Below, piece by piece: positions 1-6,122 of a stretch of 6,137 nucleotides of DNA. Every line of letters starts with the position of its first letter. The first letter of the stretch is position 1. Origin of the DNA: Acidimicrobiaceae bacterium. GTDB taxonomy: Bacteria; Actinomycetota; Acidimicrobiia; Acidimicrobiales; RAAP-2. The DNA is taken from positions 1-6,137 of the forward strand of contig PLSY01000222.1 of NCBI GenBank assembly GCA_003164275.1, given 5' to 3'. Below the pieces are notes generated by a model that searched no databases, was not told where the DNA came from, and worked only from the letters and a program-made list of their open reading frames with translations. Made by a program: the position numbers and the translations under genes.

Positions 1-20
1 GACCTACCGGGTCACTACAG

Positions 21-1835
21 CTAGCCGGCGGCCGTGGTGGTGGTCGAGCTCGACGAGGCGCTGGTCGTAGTGGTCGTGGTGGTCGGCGGCGCCGTGGTCG
101 TCGTCGTCGCCGGTGGCCCGGCGGACACGACGATGTTGACCGAGCTGTTCGGAGCGACCGACGCCCCGGTGGCCGGGCTCGACGAGATGACAACCCCTGC
201 CGGTTGTGTGGTCGACGACAGGCTGGAGACCACGCCGATCTGGAGGTTGGCCTGGCCGAGGGTCTGACCGGCCTGGGCCTGGGTCAGTCCGACCAGCGAG
301 GGGACCCTGACGTTGGCCGGGCCGGTCGAGACGGTCAGGTTGACGGCACTCCCCTGGTCGACCATGGAGCCGATGGTCGGGCTGGAGGCGAGCACAGTTC
401 CGCTCACCGCGTTGTTGATCTCAGGACTGACGGTGTAGGTCAGGCTGTGGGCCCGCAGGATGGCCTCGGCATTGGCCACGGTGGTGTTGGTGATGCCGGC
501 CGGGACGGCCACCTGCTTCACCGGTGCGGGGACGGCCACCTGCAGCGTGACCGTGTCGCCCTTTTTCACTAGGGCGTTGGGGCCGGGATTGGTGGAGATG
601 ACCGTGCCCTTGGCATCGCTCGACACCTGGTTGTGGGTCGCCACCACCAGGCCGTCGTTGACCAGCTTCTTCGTGGCCGGCGCCACCTGCTGGCCGACCA
701 CCGAGGGAAGGTTGAACGAGGCGCTGCCACCCAGGTAGCCGAGATTGCGGAGCAGGAAGAACCCGGCCAGCAGCAGCAGCAGCAGCAGGATGGCGAGGAC
801 GATGGCATAGGTCCGGGTCCGGTTGGAGCTCTTCTCCTCGTCGTCGTCGTCGAGGTCCGTATCGACGACCGACGGCGGGGGCGGGGTCGATCCGATGGCC
901 TGGGTGGCGTCCATGCCCCTGGCGCTGGCCACGACAGCGGTGGTGCCGGCTGCCGCAAGCAACTCGGTGGCGTCGTCCATGGCGAGGACGGTCCGACCTT
1001 CGTTGAAGCGGACGAGATCGGCCCGGAGGTCCTCGGCGGTGGCGTAGCGGTTGGCCGGGTCCTTGGCCATGGCCTTCAAGATGATGGCCTCGAAGGTCTC
1101 GGGGATGGAGGGATTGAGCTCGCGGGGGGCCGGCGGGTGGTCCCGGACATGCTTTGAGGCCACCGCCACCGGCGTGTCGCCGAGGAATGGCGGCCGGCCC
1201 GTCGACATCTCGAAGAGGACGACACCGAGTGAGTAGATGTCGCTGCGCGCATCGACGCCTATGCCCTCGGCCTGCTCAGGCGAGAAGTAGGTGGCGGTAC
1301 CCATGACCGCGCCGGTCTGGGTCAGGCTCTCTTCGGTGTTGATGGCCCGGGCGATGCCGAAGTCGGTCACCTTGACCTGGCCCTCGTCTGTGATGAGGAC
1401 GTTGCCCGGTTTGACGTCCCGGTGGATCACGCCGTGCTTGTGGGCGTACCCGAGGGCGGCCGCCACATGGGCCCCGACATCGGCGCAGCGCTCCGGTGAT
1501 AGGGGTCCGGCCGTCTTCAGGATCGACGACAGGGGCCGACCGTCGATGAACTCCATCACGATGAAGTAGGTGCCCGTGTCCTCACCCCAGTCGAACACCG
1601 GCACGATATTCGGATGGCTGAGATTGGCGGCCGCCTGGGCCTCCCGGCGGAACCTCTCGACGAAGGAACGGTCGACGGAGAGCTCAGGGAACAGCACCTT
1701 GAGGGCCACCGGACGGTCGAGGAGGCGGTCGCGAGCGCGGTACACCTCCGCCATGCCACCACGGGCTATGAGGTGGTTCAGTTCGTAACGCTCTGAGAAG
1801 ACACGTGGCGTTTGGGACGGGTCCATGTGGGTCAA
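21..1835 (-). CDS. pknB: PASTA-domain Ser/Thr protein kinase PknB
   Basis: Membrane receptor-type kinase that phosphorylates cell-wall synthesis and division proteins on Ser/Thr. Numbering is from the TTG start. The kinase domain spans about 17-280: Gly-rich loop ARGGMAEVYRA (24-34), ATP-binding Lys46 in ALKVL, catalytic HRDVKPGN with Asp140, DFG with Asp158, and the activation segment with Thr172 and Thr174 in LTQTG, the equivalents of the PknB autophosphorylation sites. A linker (281-342) carries an acidic DDDDEE run (329-334). One membrane helix lies at about 343-362. Three PASTA repeats follow (about 374-436, 440-506, 507-574), against four in mycobacterial PknB, then a Thr/Ser/Pro-rich tail (577-604). 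The gene ends in TAG and is last in the cluster. The TTG start at 1835 has AGGA 7 nt upstream. An in-frame ATG at 1826 (residue 4) is an equally plausible start that would lack a Shine-Dalgarno sequence at normal distance. The protein appears complete. No separate pknA precedes it. Confidence 0.96.
   Translation of the reverse strand: MTHMDPSQTPRVFSERYELNHLIARGGMAEVYRARDRLLDRPVALKVLFPELSVDRSFVERFRREAQAAANLSHPNIVPVFDWGEDTGTYFIVMEFIDGRPLSSILKTAGPLSPERCADVGAHVAAALGYAHKHGVIHRDVKPGNVLITDEGQVKVTDFGIARAINTEESLTQTGAVMGTATYFSPEQAEGIGVDARSDIYSLGVVLFEMSTGRPPFLGDTPVAVASKHVRDHPPAPRELNPSIPETFEAIILKAMAKDPANRYATAEDLRADLVRFNEGRTVLAMDDATELLAAAGTTAVVASARGMDATQAIGSTPPPPSVVDTDLDDDDEEKSSNRTRTYAIVLAILLLLLLLAGFFLLRNLGYLGGSASFNLPSVVGQQVAPATKKLVNDGLVVATHNQVSSDAKGTVISTNPGPNALVKKGDTVTLQVAVPAPVKQVAVPAGITNTTVANAEAILRAHSLTYTVSPEINNAVSGTVLASSPTIGSMVDQGSAVNLTVSTGPANVRVPSLVGLTQAQAGQTLGQANLQIGVVSSLSSTTQPAGVVISSSPATGASVAPNSSVNIVVSAGPPATTTTTAPPTTTTTTTSASSSSTTTTAAG
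24..107 (-). repeat. Low-complexity Thr/Ser/Pro tail of PknB
   Basis: Codons for residues 577-604 are almost all Thr, Ser, Pro and Ala, mostly ACC/ACG-type triplets. The plus strand therefore reads as imperfect GTG/GTC/GGT repeats. The segment follows the last PASTA repeat and is extracytoplasmic. It may act as a flexible wall-spanning stalk or an O-glycosylation target; that role is inferred from composition only. Confidence 0.8.
768..788 (-). repeat. (CTG)7 trinucleotide repeat coding the PknB membrane helix
   Basis: Seven perfect CTG codons (CAG on the plus strand) encode Leu350-Leu356, the core of the single transmembrane helix of PknB. Slippage in units of three would lengthen or shorten the helix without a frameshift. 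Confidence 0.9.
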
Positions 1836-1841
1836 AGCCTA
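1836..1841 (-). promoter_or_regulatory. Possible -10 element upstream of pknB
   Basis: Minus-strand TAGGCT ends 9 nt before the ATG at 1826, the same hexamer and spacing as upstream of fhaA. If used, pknB could be transcribed separately from the upstream genes with the ATG, not the TTG at 1835, as start. No -35 box is recognisable. It competes with the alternative reading, in which AGGA at 1843-1846 acts as a Shine-Dalgarno sequence for the TTG start. Confidence 0.3.
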
Positions 1842-1919
1842 TTCCTGCGTTCGCTCGGGTTCGGGATACTCGCAAATATGTGCTGGTTCACTGCCTTGGA
1901 GAGCTGTCGACCGACCGGG

Positions 1920-1938
1920 CGACCGCACAGGGCGGTCG
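1920..1938 (-). terminator. Hairpin directly after pbpA stop (possible attenuator or processing site)
   Basis: A perfect inverted repeat CGACCGC / GCGGTCG with a 5-nt loop starts on the base after the pbpA TGA. The 7-bp stem has 6 G:C pairs. No T-tract follows, so it is not a classical intrinsic terminator. It may be a weak terminator, an mRNA 3'-end stabiliser or a processing site setting pknB level relative to pbpA. The structure is seen; the role is inferred. Confidence 0.45.
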
Positions 1939-3438
1939 TCACGGCGTCTCGGCCAGGGCATCGCCGAGGATGGTCTTCGCCGGGGGGCCGGAGACTTTGG
2001 CACCGGTGTCGCTGCCCGGTTGGTTGGGCACCACGACGGCCACGGCCACCTTGGGATTATCGGCCGGGGCGAAGGCAATCATCCAATCGTTGGTCAGCGT
2101 GGCGTTGGGCCCGGTCTCAGCCGTTCCCGTCTTGGCCGCCACCTTCCAGGCCGCCGGGAAGACCCCTGCGGCGGTGCCCGAGGTCACGACGGCCTGCATG
2201 AGCGAGTTGACGGCGGTGGCCGTGGTGGAGCTGGTCGCCGTCAACCAGGGCTTCGGGGTGTAGGTCTCGACGAGGTTCCCCTGCGAGTCCCGGATCTGGG
2301 ACATCACATGCGGGGTCATGATGACGCCCCCGTTGGCGATGCCGTCAGCCACCAGGGCCATCTGCAGGGCCGTCGCCGTCACGTCCTGCTGCCCGAAGGC
2401 CGAGTAGGCCTGTGACGGGGCGTTGTCGGTCAACTGGGCGATGGTCGGGAAGTTCGACACGCCCACCCCGGGCAGGTCGAGGGGGATGTGCTGGTTGAAC
2501 CCGAAGGCTTGCGCCTCCGTCGTCAGGTTCGTGGCCCCGAGGGCCATCCCGAGCTGGGCGAAGGCCGTGTCGCACGACGCGGGAAGGGTGGTGGTGAGGA
2601 CTCCGCCACACTGCTCGGGGCCGTTCGGCCCGTTGTGGCCGTAGTTGCACAGCTGTTTGTCCGACTGCGGGAGCGGGATGCACCCGACCACCGGGTAGTT
2701 GACGTTGGCCAGGGCCGGCTGGCGGTCGTAGACGGCCGCCGAGGTGACGGTCTTGAAGGTGGAGCCGGGGAGAAATCCGAACTGGAACGTGCGAGACACG
2801 AGCGGGCTCTGGTCGCTCGACGGGTCGAGATCGTTCCAGGTCGTCTTCTCCACAGTGGTGTCGGGCGACACCAGTCCGGCCGGGTTGTAGGTCGGATTGG
2901 AGTACATGGCCTCGACGGCCCCGGTCTTCACGTTCAGCACCACCGCTCCCGCCTCGGGGGCCTGGCCATTGGCGTCGGTAGCGTCCACCGCGGCTGCCAC
3001 CTGACTCTGCAGCTGGGTGTTGATGGTCAACGTCACGTTGTCGGTGCCTGTGCGGTTGACCAGTAGGTCGCGCAAGGTCTTGGCCGGCCTGGTGTGGGAC
3101 TCAAGGAACGAGTTGTACTCATCTTCGATGCCTGTCCTCCCGTAAATCGGCGAGTCGAAGCCGACGATCTGGGAGAAGAGCACCGCGGTGTTCGGGTTGT
3201 AGACCCGCTTGTACTTGTAGACGTTGTCCGGAGTCGCCTCTGACGTGGCCAGGGTCACGCCATCGGCCGAGAGGATGTCGCCCCGGGGCTGGCTGCGGGA
3301 GACGGCCAGCACATGGGGATTGTTCGGGTTGTTGGCGAGGGAGCTGGCCCTGAAAATCTGGATGTTGTTCAGCTGGATGAACAGCGCCACGAAGCACAGC
3401 AGCATGAACACGCCGAGTCGCCTGATGCGCCGCTCCAT
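1939..3438 (-). CDS. pbpA: Class B penicillin-binding protein (PbpA/PBP2 type transpeptidase)
   Basis: D,D-transpeptidase that cross-links peptidoglycan stem peptides outside the membrane; class B enzymes need a SEDS glycosyltransferase partner (RodA or FtsW). At 499 aa it is close to mycobacterial PbpA. A signal anchor lies at about 8-23. The N-terminal pedestal region includes the family motif YGRTGIEDEYN (99-109). The transpeptidase domain has SxxK as STFK with nucleophile Ser226 and Lys229, the second motif as SCD (288-290), and KTG at 436-438. All three catalytic motifs are intact. Cys253, Cys264 and Cys277 lie between the first two motifs on the outer side and could form a disulfide. 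The ATG overlaps the pstP stop by one base (TGATG), and GAAGG (3446-3450) sits 7 nt upstream, so translation is probably coupled to pstP. In many actinobacteria rodA lies between pstP and pbpA; here nothing does. Confidence 0.95.
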   Translation of the reverse strand: MERRIRRLGVFMLLCFVALFIQLNNIQIFRASSLANNPNNPHVLAVSRSQPRGDILSADGVTLATSEATPDNVYKYKRVYNPNTAVLFSQIVGFDSPIYGRTGIEDEYNSFLESHTRPAKTLRDLLVNRTGTDNVTLTINTQLQSQVAAAVDATDANGQAPEAGAVVLNVKTGAVEAMYSNPTYNPAGLVSPDTTVEKTTWNDLDPSSDQSPLVSRTFQFGFLPGSTFKTVTSAAVYDRQPALANVNYPVVGCIPLPQSDKQLCNYGHNGPNGPEQCGGVLTTTLPASCDTAFAQLGMALGATNLTTEAQAFGFNQHIPLDLPGVGVSNFPTIAQLTDNAPSQAYSAFGQQDVTATALQMALVADGIANGGVIMTPHVMSQIRDSQGNLVETYTPKPWLTATSSTTATAVNSLMQAVVTSGTAAGVFPAAWKVAAKTGTAETGPNATLTNDWMIAFAPADNPKVAVAVVVPNQPGSDTGAKVSGPPAKTILGDALAETP

Positions 3439-4787
3439 CAGGGTGCCTTCGTCGTAGTCGTCACCGGTGCGGTGGTGGGGGTGTTGGCCGCCGTGGTCGA
3501 AGTTGCCGTGGACGGAATGGTGGTCGCCGTCGAGGTGCAGGCAGGCGACGCCGGGTCCGTCTGGCAGGTTTTGGTGTTGACGAGGTTGGACACGTAGTCG
3601 CGGGCGGCGGCGACCGATGACTCCTCGACCCCGGAGTTGAGGGCGACCAGGTAGGTGAACGGCACGTCAGCGGTCGTCACTCCGGTCCGCTCCACCTCTT
3701 GGGGGTGATACCAGAGGAATCCGCCGATCCGACCCTGGTAGATGACCAGCTCGTTGTTGTTGACGGCGACGAAATATGAGTTGGTGTCGTACCAGCGGAC
3801 GGCAAAGAGGGCACCGGCCACCAGGGCCGCCACCAAGATGATGAAAATGAGGGTGCGAATGGTGATGAGGCGGCGTCCCCGGGCCATCCGACGTTCTCGC
3901 CGCTTGGCCCGGCGACGCTCCCGCCGTCCCGGCTGGACCTCTTCGACCACCGACCCCGCGTAGGGCTCGGCGGCGTCGACCGTGTCGTAGTCCGGGCCGG
4001 GGGGGATGGCGAAATCAGCGTTGACCGCATCGATGGTCGCCTCGGCGGACTCCTCGTCGTCATCGTCGCCAACCACGACATCGACCACGACGACCGTGAT
4101 GTTGTCGCTCCCCCCGTGGGTGCGGGCCGCCTGGACGAGCAGCTCGGCGGCCCGCTTGGGATCGCCGACCGAGGACAGGACCTCGCTGATCTGACTCGGG
4201 CCGAGCTCGTTGGTCAGGCCGTCGGAGCACAGGAGGTAGCGGTCGCCGCGCACCGGCTGGATCCGCCAGATGTCGACGGCGACGTCGGTCGACACCCCGA
4301 GCGCCCTTGTCAGAATGTGGCGGTGGGGATGGACGGCCGCCTCGTCCTCGGTCAGCTCACCGGTCCGGACCATCTCCTCGGCCAGGGAGTGGTCGGTGGT
4401 GATCTGGTTGATCTCGCCGTCGTGGAACCGGTACGAGCGCGAGTCGCCGACGTTGACGAGGGCCAGAACGTCGTGTCCATCTTCGTTGACCAGGGCCAAC
4501 GCCGTGAGAGTGGTCCCCATGCCCCGCAGTTCGGGGTTCTCCTGGCTGTGCTGCCACACGACCGCATTGGCCTCGGTGACAGCCTCGGAGAGCCCCGAGC
4601 CGGTCGGCTGGCGGGAGAAGGCGGCGGCCAGGGCGTCGGCGGCCAGTCGCGAGGCGACCTCGCCCCCGGCGTGGCCGCCCATCCCGTCGGCCACGGCGAA
4701 CAGCGTCGAGGTCTCGACGGCCAGGTCCTGGTTGACCGACCGGACGAGCCCGGTGTCGGTCGCCGACCCAGATCGGAGCAGCGTCAT
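3438..4787 (-). CDS. pstP: Membrane-anchored PP2C-family Ser/Thr phosphatase PstP
   Basis: Metal-dependent phosphatase that removes phosphate from PknB and its substrates, 449 aa from the chosen start. The PP2C domain covers about 4-237: NQD (19-21), DGMGGHAGG with metal ligand Asp34, GMGTT (89-93), VGDSR (113-117), SDG with Asp189, and GGSDNIT with Asp228. An acidic run DDDDEE (241-246) follows. A strongly basic stretch (288-306) then precedes one membrane helix (about 312-331). The outer domain (332-449) has the pattern YFVAVNNNELVIYQG (338-352), which resembles the extracytoplasmic part of other actinobacterial PstP proteins, two cysteines (408 and 417) and a Thr-rich tail. The ATG at 4787 was chosen over the longer frame from 4835 because PP2C homology starts just after it, it follows the fhaB stop with a 1-nt gap, and a purine-rich GGGAAG (4792-4797) lies upstream. 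The longer form would add 16 unrelated residues inside fhaB. Confidence 0.95.
   Translation of the reverse strand: MTLLRSGSATDTGLVRSVNQDLAVETSTLFAVADGMGGHAGGEVASRLAADALAAAFSRQPTGSGLSEAVTEANAVVWQHSQENPELRGMGTTLTALALVNEDGHDVLALVNVGDSRSYRFHDGEINQITTDHSLAEEMVRTGELTEDEAAVHPHRHILTRALGVSTDVAVDIWRIQPVRGDRYLLCSDGLTNELGPSQISEVLSSVGDPKRAAELLVQAARTHGGSDNITVVVVDVVVGDDDDEESAEATIDAVNADFAIPPGPDYDTVDAAEPYAGSVVEEVQPGRRERRRAKRRERRMARGRRLITIRTLIFIILVAALVAGALFAVRWYDTNSYFVAVNNNELVIYQGRIGGFLWYHPQEVERTGVTTADVPFTYLVALNSGVEESSVAAARDYVSNLVNTKTCQTDPASPACTSTATTIPSTATSTTAANTPTTAPVTTTTKAP
3441..3536 (-). repeat. Low-complexity Thr-rich tail of PstP
   Basis: Residues 418-449 of PstP are dominated by Thr with Ala, Pro and Ser, ending in VTTTTKAP. 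The tail is extracytoplasmic and compositionally like the PknB tail, although the rest of the two outer regions is unrelated. Confidence 0.75.
3446..3450 (-). promoter_or_regulatory. Ribosome binding site of pbpA
   Basis: Minus-strand GAAGG lies 7 nt before the ATG at 3438, inside the last codons of pstP. It supports the TGATG-overlapping start of pbpA and translational coupling with pstP. Confidence 0.6.
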
Positions 4788-4788
4788 C

Positions 4789-5286
4789 TCACTTCCCGAC
4801 TTCGAAGACGGTGCCGCCCACTTGCAAGAGATCACCCTTCTGCAGGCGGGTCCGCTCGCCGATCCGCACGGTGTTCACCCACGTGCCGTTGGTGGAGCCG
4901 AGGTCCTCGGCCCACACTTCACCGTCCAGGCGGAACAGGCGGGCGTGGAGGTTGGACGAATAGGTGTCGTAGTCGATGGGGATGCCGCAACCGGGTGCCC
5001 GACCGACGGTGATTTCGTCGCCGATGTCAAAGGACCTGCCGGCCTGGTCGTCCGGCCTGATGATGTGGAGGCGGAGGGACTTGACCCGGCGGACCTTTCC
5101 GTCGACCACCGGGTCGGCGTCACGTTTGCGGCGTCGTTTGCGCTTGATGGGACGGACTTCAACCCAGACGGCTCGGACCACCCACATGAAGAACAGCCAC
5201 AACAGGATGATGACGCCGTACTCCAGAGCACGGAGGACCGGGGTGTTATCTGTCGGTCCGGGGAGAGAAACCAGTAGCAGATGCAT
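4789..5286 (-). CDS. fhaB: Membrane-anchored FHA-domain protein FhaB (FipA type)
   Basis: Small phosphothreonine-reading protein of the cell-wall and division cluster. In Mycobacterium the homologue (FipA) is linked to division proteins and to PstP. The protein is 165 aa. A short N-terminus leads to one membrane helix (about 22-41) and then a very basic stretch (45-55, with KRKRRRKR), which places the C-terminus in the cytoplasm. The FHA domain covers about 78-165: VGR (94-96), SSNLHAR (110-116) with the Ser and His of the FHA SxxH signature, and STNGTWVN (131-138). It sits 19 nt after fhaA, and its TGA is followed one base later by the pstP ATG. The ATG at 5286 gives the expected short pre-helix segment, but no clear Shine-Dalgarno sequence is visible, so the exact start is less certain than the gene. 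The linker between the helix and the FHA domain has no threonine (none between residues 16 and 92). Confidence 0.93.
   Translation of the reverse strand: MHLLLVSLPGPTDNTPVLRALEYGVIILLWLFFMWVVRAVWVEVRPIKRKRRRKRDADPVVDGKVRRVKSLRLHIIRPDDQAGRSFDIGDEITVGRAPGCGIPIDYDTYSSNLHARLFRLDGEVWAEDLGSTNGTWVNTVRIGERTRLQKGDLLQVGGTVFEVGK
4792..4797 (-). promoter_or_regulatory. Ribosome binding site of pstP
   Basis: Minus-strand GGGAAG lies 4 nt before the ATG at 4787 (its GGGA core 6 nt before), within the last codons of fhaB. It helps decide for this start over the in-frame ATG at 4835. Confidence 0.5.
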
Positions 5287-5305
5287 GTGCGCTAAAGGCC
5301 GACCG

Positions 5306-5962
5306 TCACGAAGTTTCGAACCGGAGGACGGTCGTGCCGATCACGATCTGATCACCGTCAGCCAGTTTCCGTTCGCGCACGGTTGCCCCGTTGACCCGTG
5401 TGCCGTTGGTCGAGTTCAGATCGACCACGACGACGTCGTTGCCCACGCGGCGGATCTCCGCATGGCGACGGCTGGCATTGGGGTCAGTGACCATCACCGC
5501 GCTCTCGGGCAACCGCCCGATGGTGATGGGCTCAGGACCGAGGACCACGCGCTCCCCATCAGCGAGCACCACCGAGGCGACAGGCAGCCCGGCCGGGCCC
5601 TCGTGGACCTCGGACATGACGACGAAGCGGCCCCGGCGCTGGCGGGTGTCCTCCATGATCGACACCGTGACCGGGCCGACGAAGACGTAGTCCTCGGTGC
5701 GGGCGTGCTCGCGGGCTGCCTCTTCCAACTCGCGGACCAGCGCATCGAGAAAGCTCTCGAACCGGTCGAAGTCGGTCGTCGAGATGTGGATGAAGAACGC
5801 ATTGGGCGCGATGAGTCCATGGACGCCCAGGCGACGCTGGAGGTCCATCTCTCTTGTCAGTCGGCGACCGATCTCTACCGGGTGAAGCTCACCACGGAAG
5901 ACCTTGGAGAGCGTGCCGTCGACCATGCGCTCGAGGCGCCCTTCGAACTTCTGGAGTCCCAT
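5306..5962 (-). CDS. fhaA: FhaA: DUF3662 plus FHA-domain protein, compact form
   Basis: Cytoplasmic phosphothreonine-binding adaptor of the PknB pathway; in Mycobacterium FhaA binds the phosphorylated pseudokinase region of the flippase MviN. The protein is 218 aa. The N-terminal DUF3662 domain (about 1-118) opens with the typical MGLQKFEGRLERMVDGTLSKVF pattern (1-22, with conserved hydrophobic and FEGRLER residues) and includes the PVEIGRRL segment (28-35). The FHA domain (about 130-218) shows IGR (148-150), NASRRHAEI (162-170) with Ser164 and His167, and LNSTNGTRVNG (182-192). No transmembrane segment is seen. The mycobacterial protein is about 527 aa, with a long low-complexity linker between the domains; here the two domains are almost directly joined. 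The ATG at 5962 has no strong Shine-Dalgarno sequence but has TAGGCT ending 9 nt upstream, so a very short leader is possible. It is the first gene of the cluster. Confidence 0.94.
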   Translation of the reverse strand: MGLQKFEGRLERMVDGTLSKVFRGELHPVEIGRRLTREMDLQRRLGVHGLIAPNAFFIHISTTDFDRFESFLDALVRELEEAAREHARTEDYVFVGPVTVSIMEDTRQRRGRFVVMSEVHEGPAGLPVASVVLADGERVVLGPEPITIGRLPESAVMVTDPNASRRHAEIRRVGNDVVVVDLNSTNGTRVNGATVRERKLADGDQIVIGTTVLRFETS

Positions 5963-5971
5963 GCTGGGGTC

Positions 5972-5977
5972 AGCCTA
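5972..5977 (-). promoter_or_regulatory. Possible -10 element upstream of fhaA
   Basis: On the minus strand TAGGCT fits TAnnnT and ends 9 nt before the fhaA ATG. Transcription would start about 3 nt before the ATG, giving a nearly leaderless mRNA, consistent with the lack of a Shine-Dalgarno sequence. No recognisable -35 box is present. The same hexamer at the same distance precedes an ATG at the start of pknB. Confidence 0.35.
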
Positions 5978-6103
5978 CCGGTGCCAACCCCTCAATAGGG
6001 GGTACCCACGGCCGAAGTCGTCGCCCCGGACGCCCGTGCTTCCAGACAAAGGACGCATCGGCTCATCTGGCCTTGGCGTGAACAACTCGATTCCAACTTC
6101 AGG

Positions 6104-6109
6104 TAGCCT
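6104..6109 (+). promoter_or_regulatory. Possible -10 element for the tRNA gene
   Basis: TAGCCT fits the actinobacterial TAnnnT -10 pattern and ends 13 nt before the predicted mature tRNA 5' end, a reasonable distance for a short 5' leader removed by RNase P. No good -35 hexamer is found at 16-19 nt spacing (TTGGCG at 6073-6078 is 25 nt away), so support is modest. Confidence 0.35.
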
Positions 6110-6122
6110 CTAGCGGTCGCTC

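Noticed and set aside
1..20. Short inverted repeat GACC/GGTC after pknB as a terminator
   Set aside because: The stem is only 4 bp, and the flank is cut by the window end, so it cannot be judged.
30..115. GTG/GTC-type repeats at the left edge as a CRISPR or tandem DNA repeat
   Set aside because: The units are imperfect triplets without spacers and are fully explained by the Thr/Ser codons of the PknB tail.
1805..2415. Plus-strand open frames starting in the pbpA-pknB gap
   Set aside because: They continue antisense through the pbpA transpeptidase domain, and several overlap each other in different frames. This is expected from high GC.
2566..2574. SCD in place of SxN as a possibly broken second motif in PbpA
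   Set aside because: SxD, including SCD, is common in functional PBP2-type enzymes, and the other motifs are intact.
4788..4835. Upstream ATG for pstP giving 465 residues
   Set aside because: The added 16 residues lie inside the fhaB FHA domain and lack homology. The ATG at 4787 has a purine-rich site and ideal spacing after the fhaB stop.
4116..5277. Plus-strand open frames of about 300 and 335 codons opposite pstP and fhaB
   Set aside because: They are antisense to intact PP2C and FHA coding sequence, with no domain and no plausible promoter or ribosome site.
4976..5998. Long plus-strand open frame of about 340 codons opposite fhaA and fhaB
   Set aside because: It runs antisense to two clear FHA genes, shows no recognisable domain and has Arg/Ser/Pro-rich shadow composition typical of high-GC antisense frames.
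5963..6122. Small RNA, riboswitch or operator in the fhaA-tRNA intergenic region
   Set aside because: Only weak 5-bp inverted repeats (such as GGGGT/ACCCC around 5966-5991) are visible; nothing matches a known riboswitch or a convincing operator.
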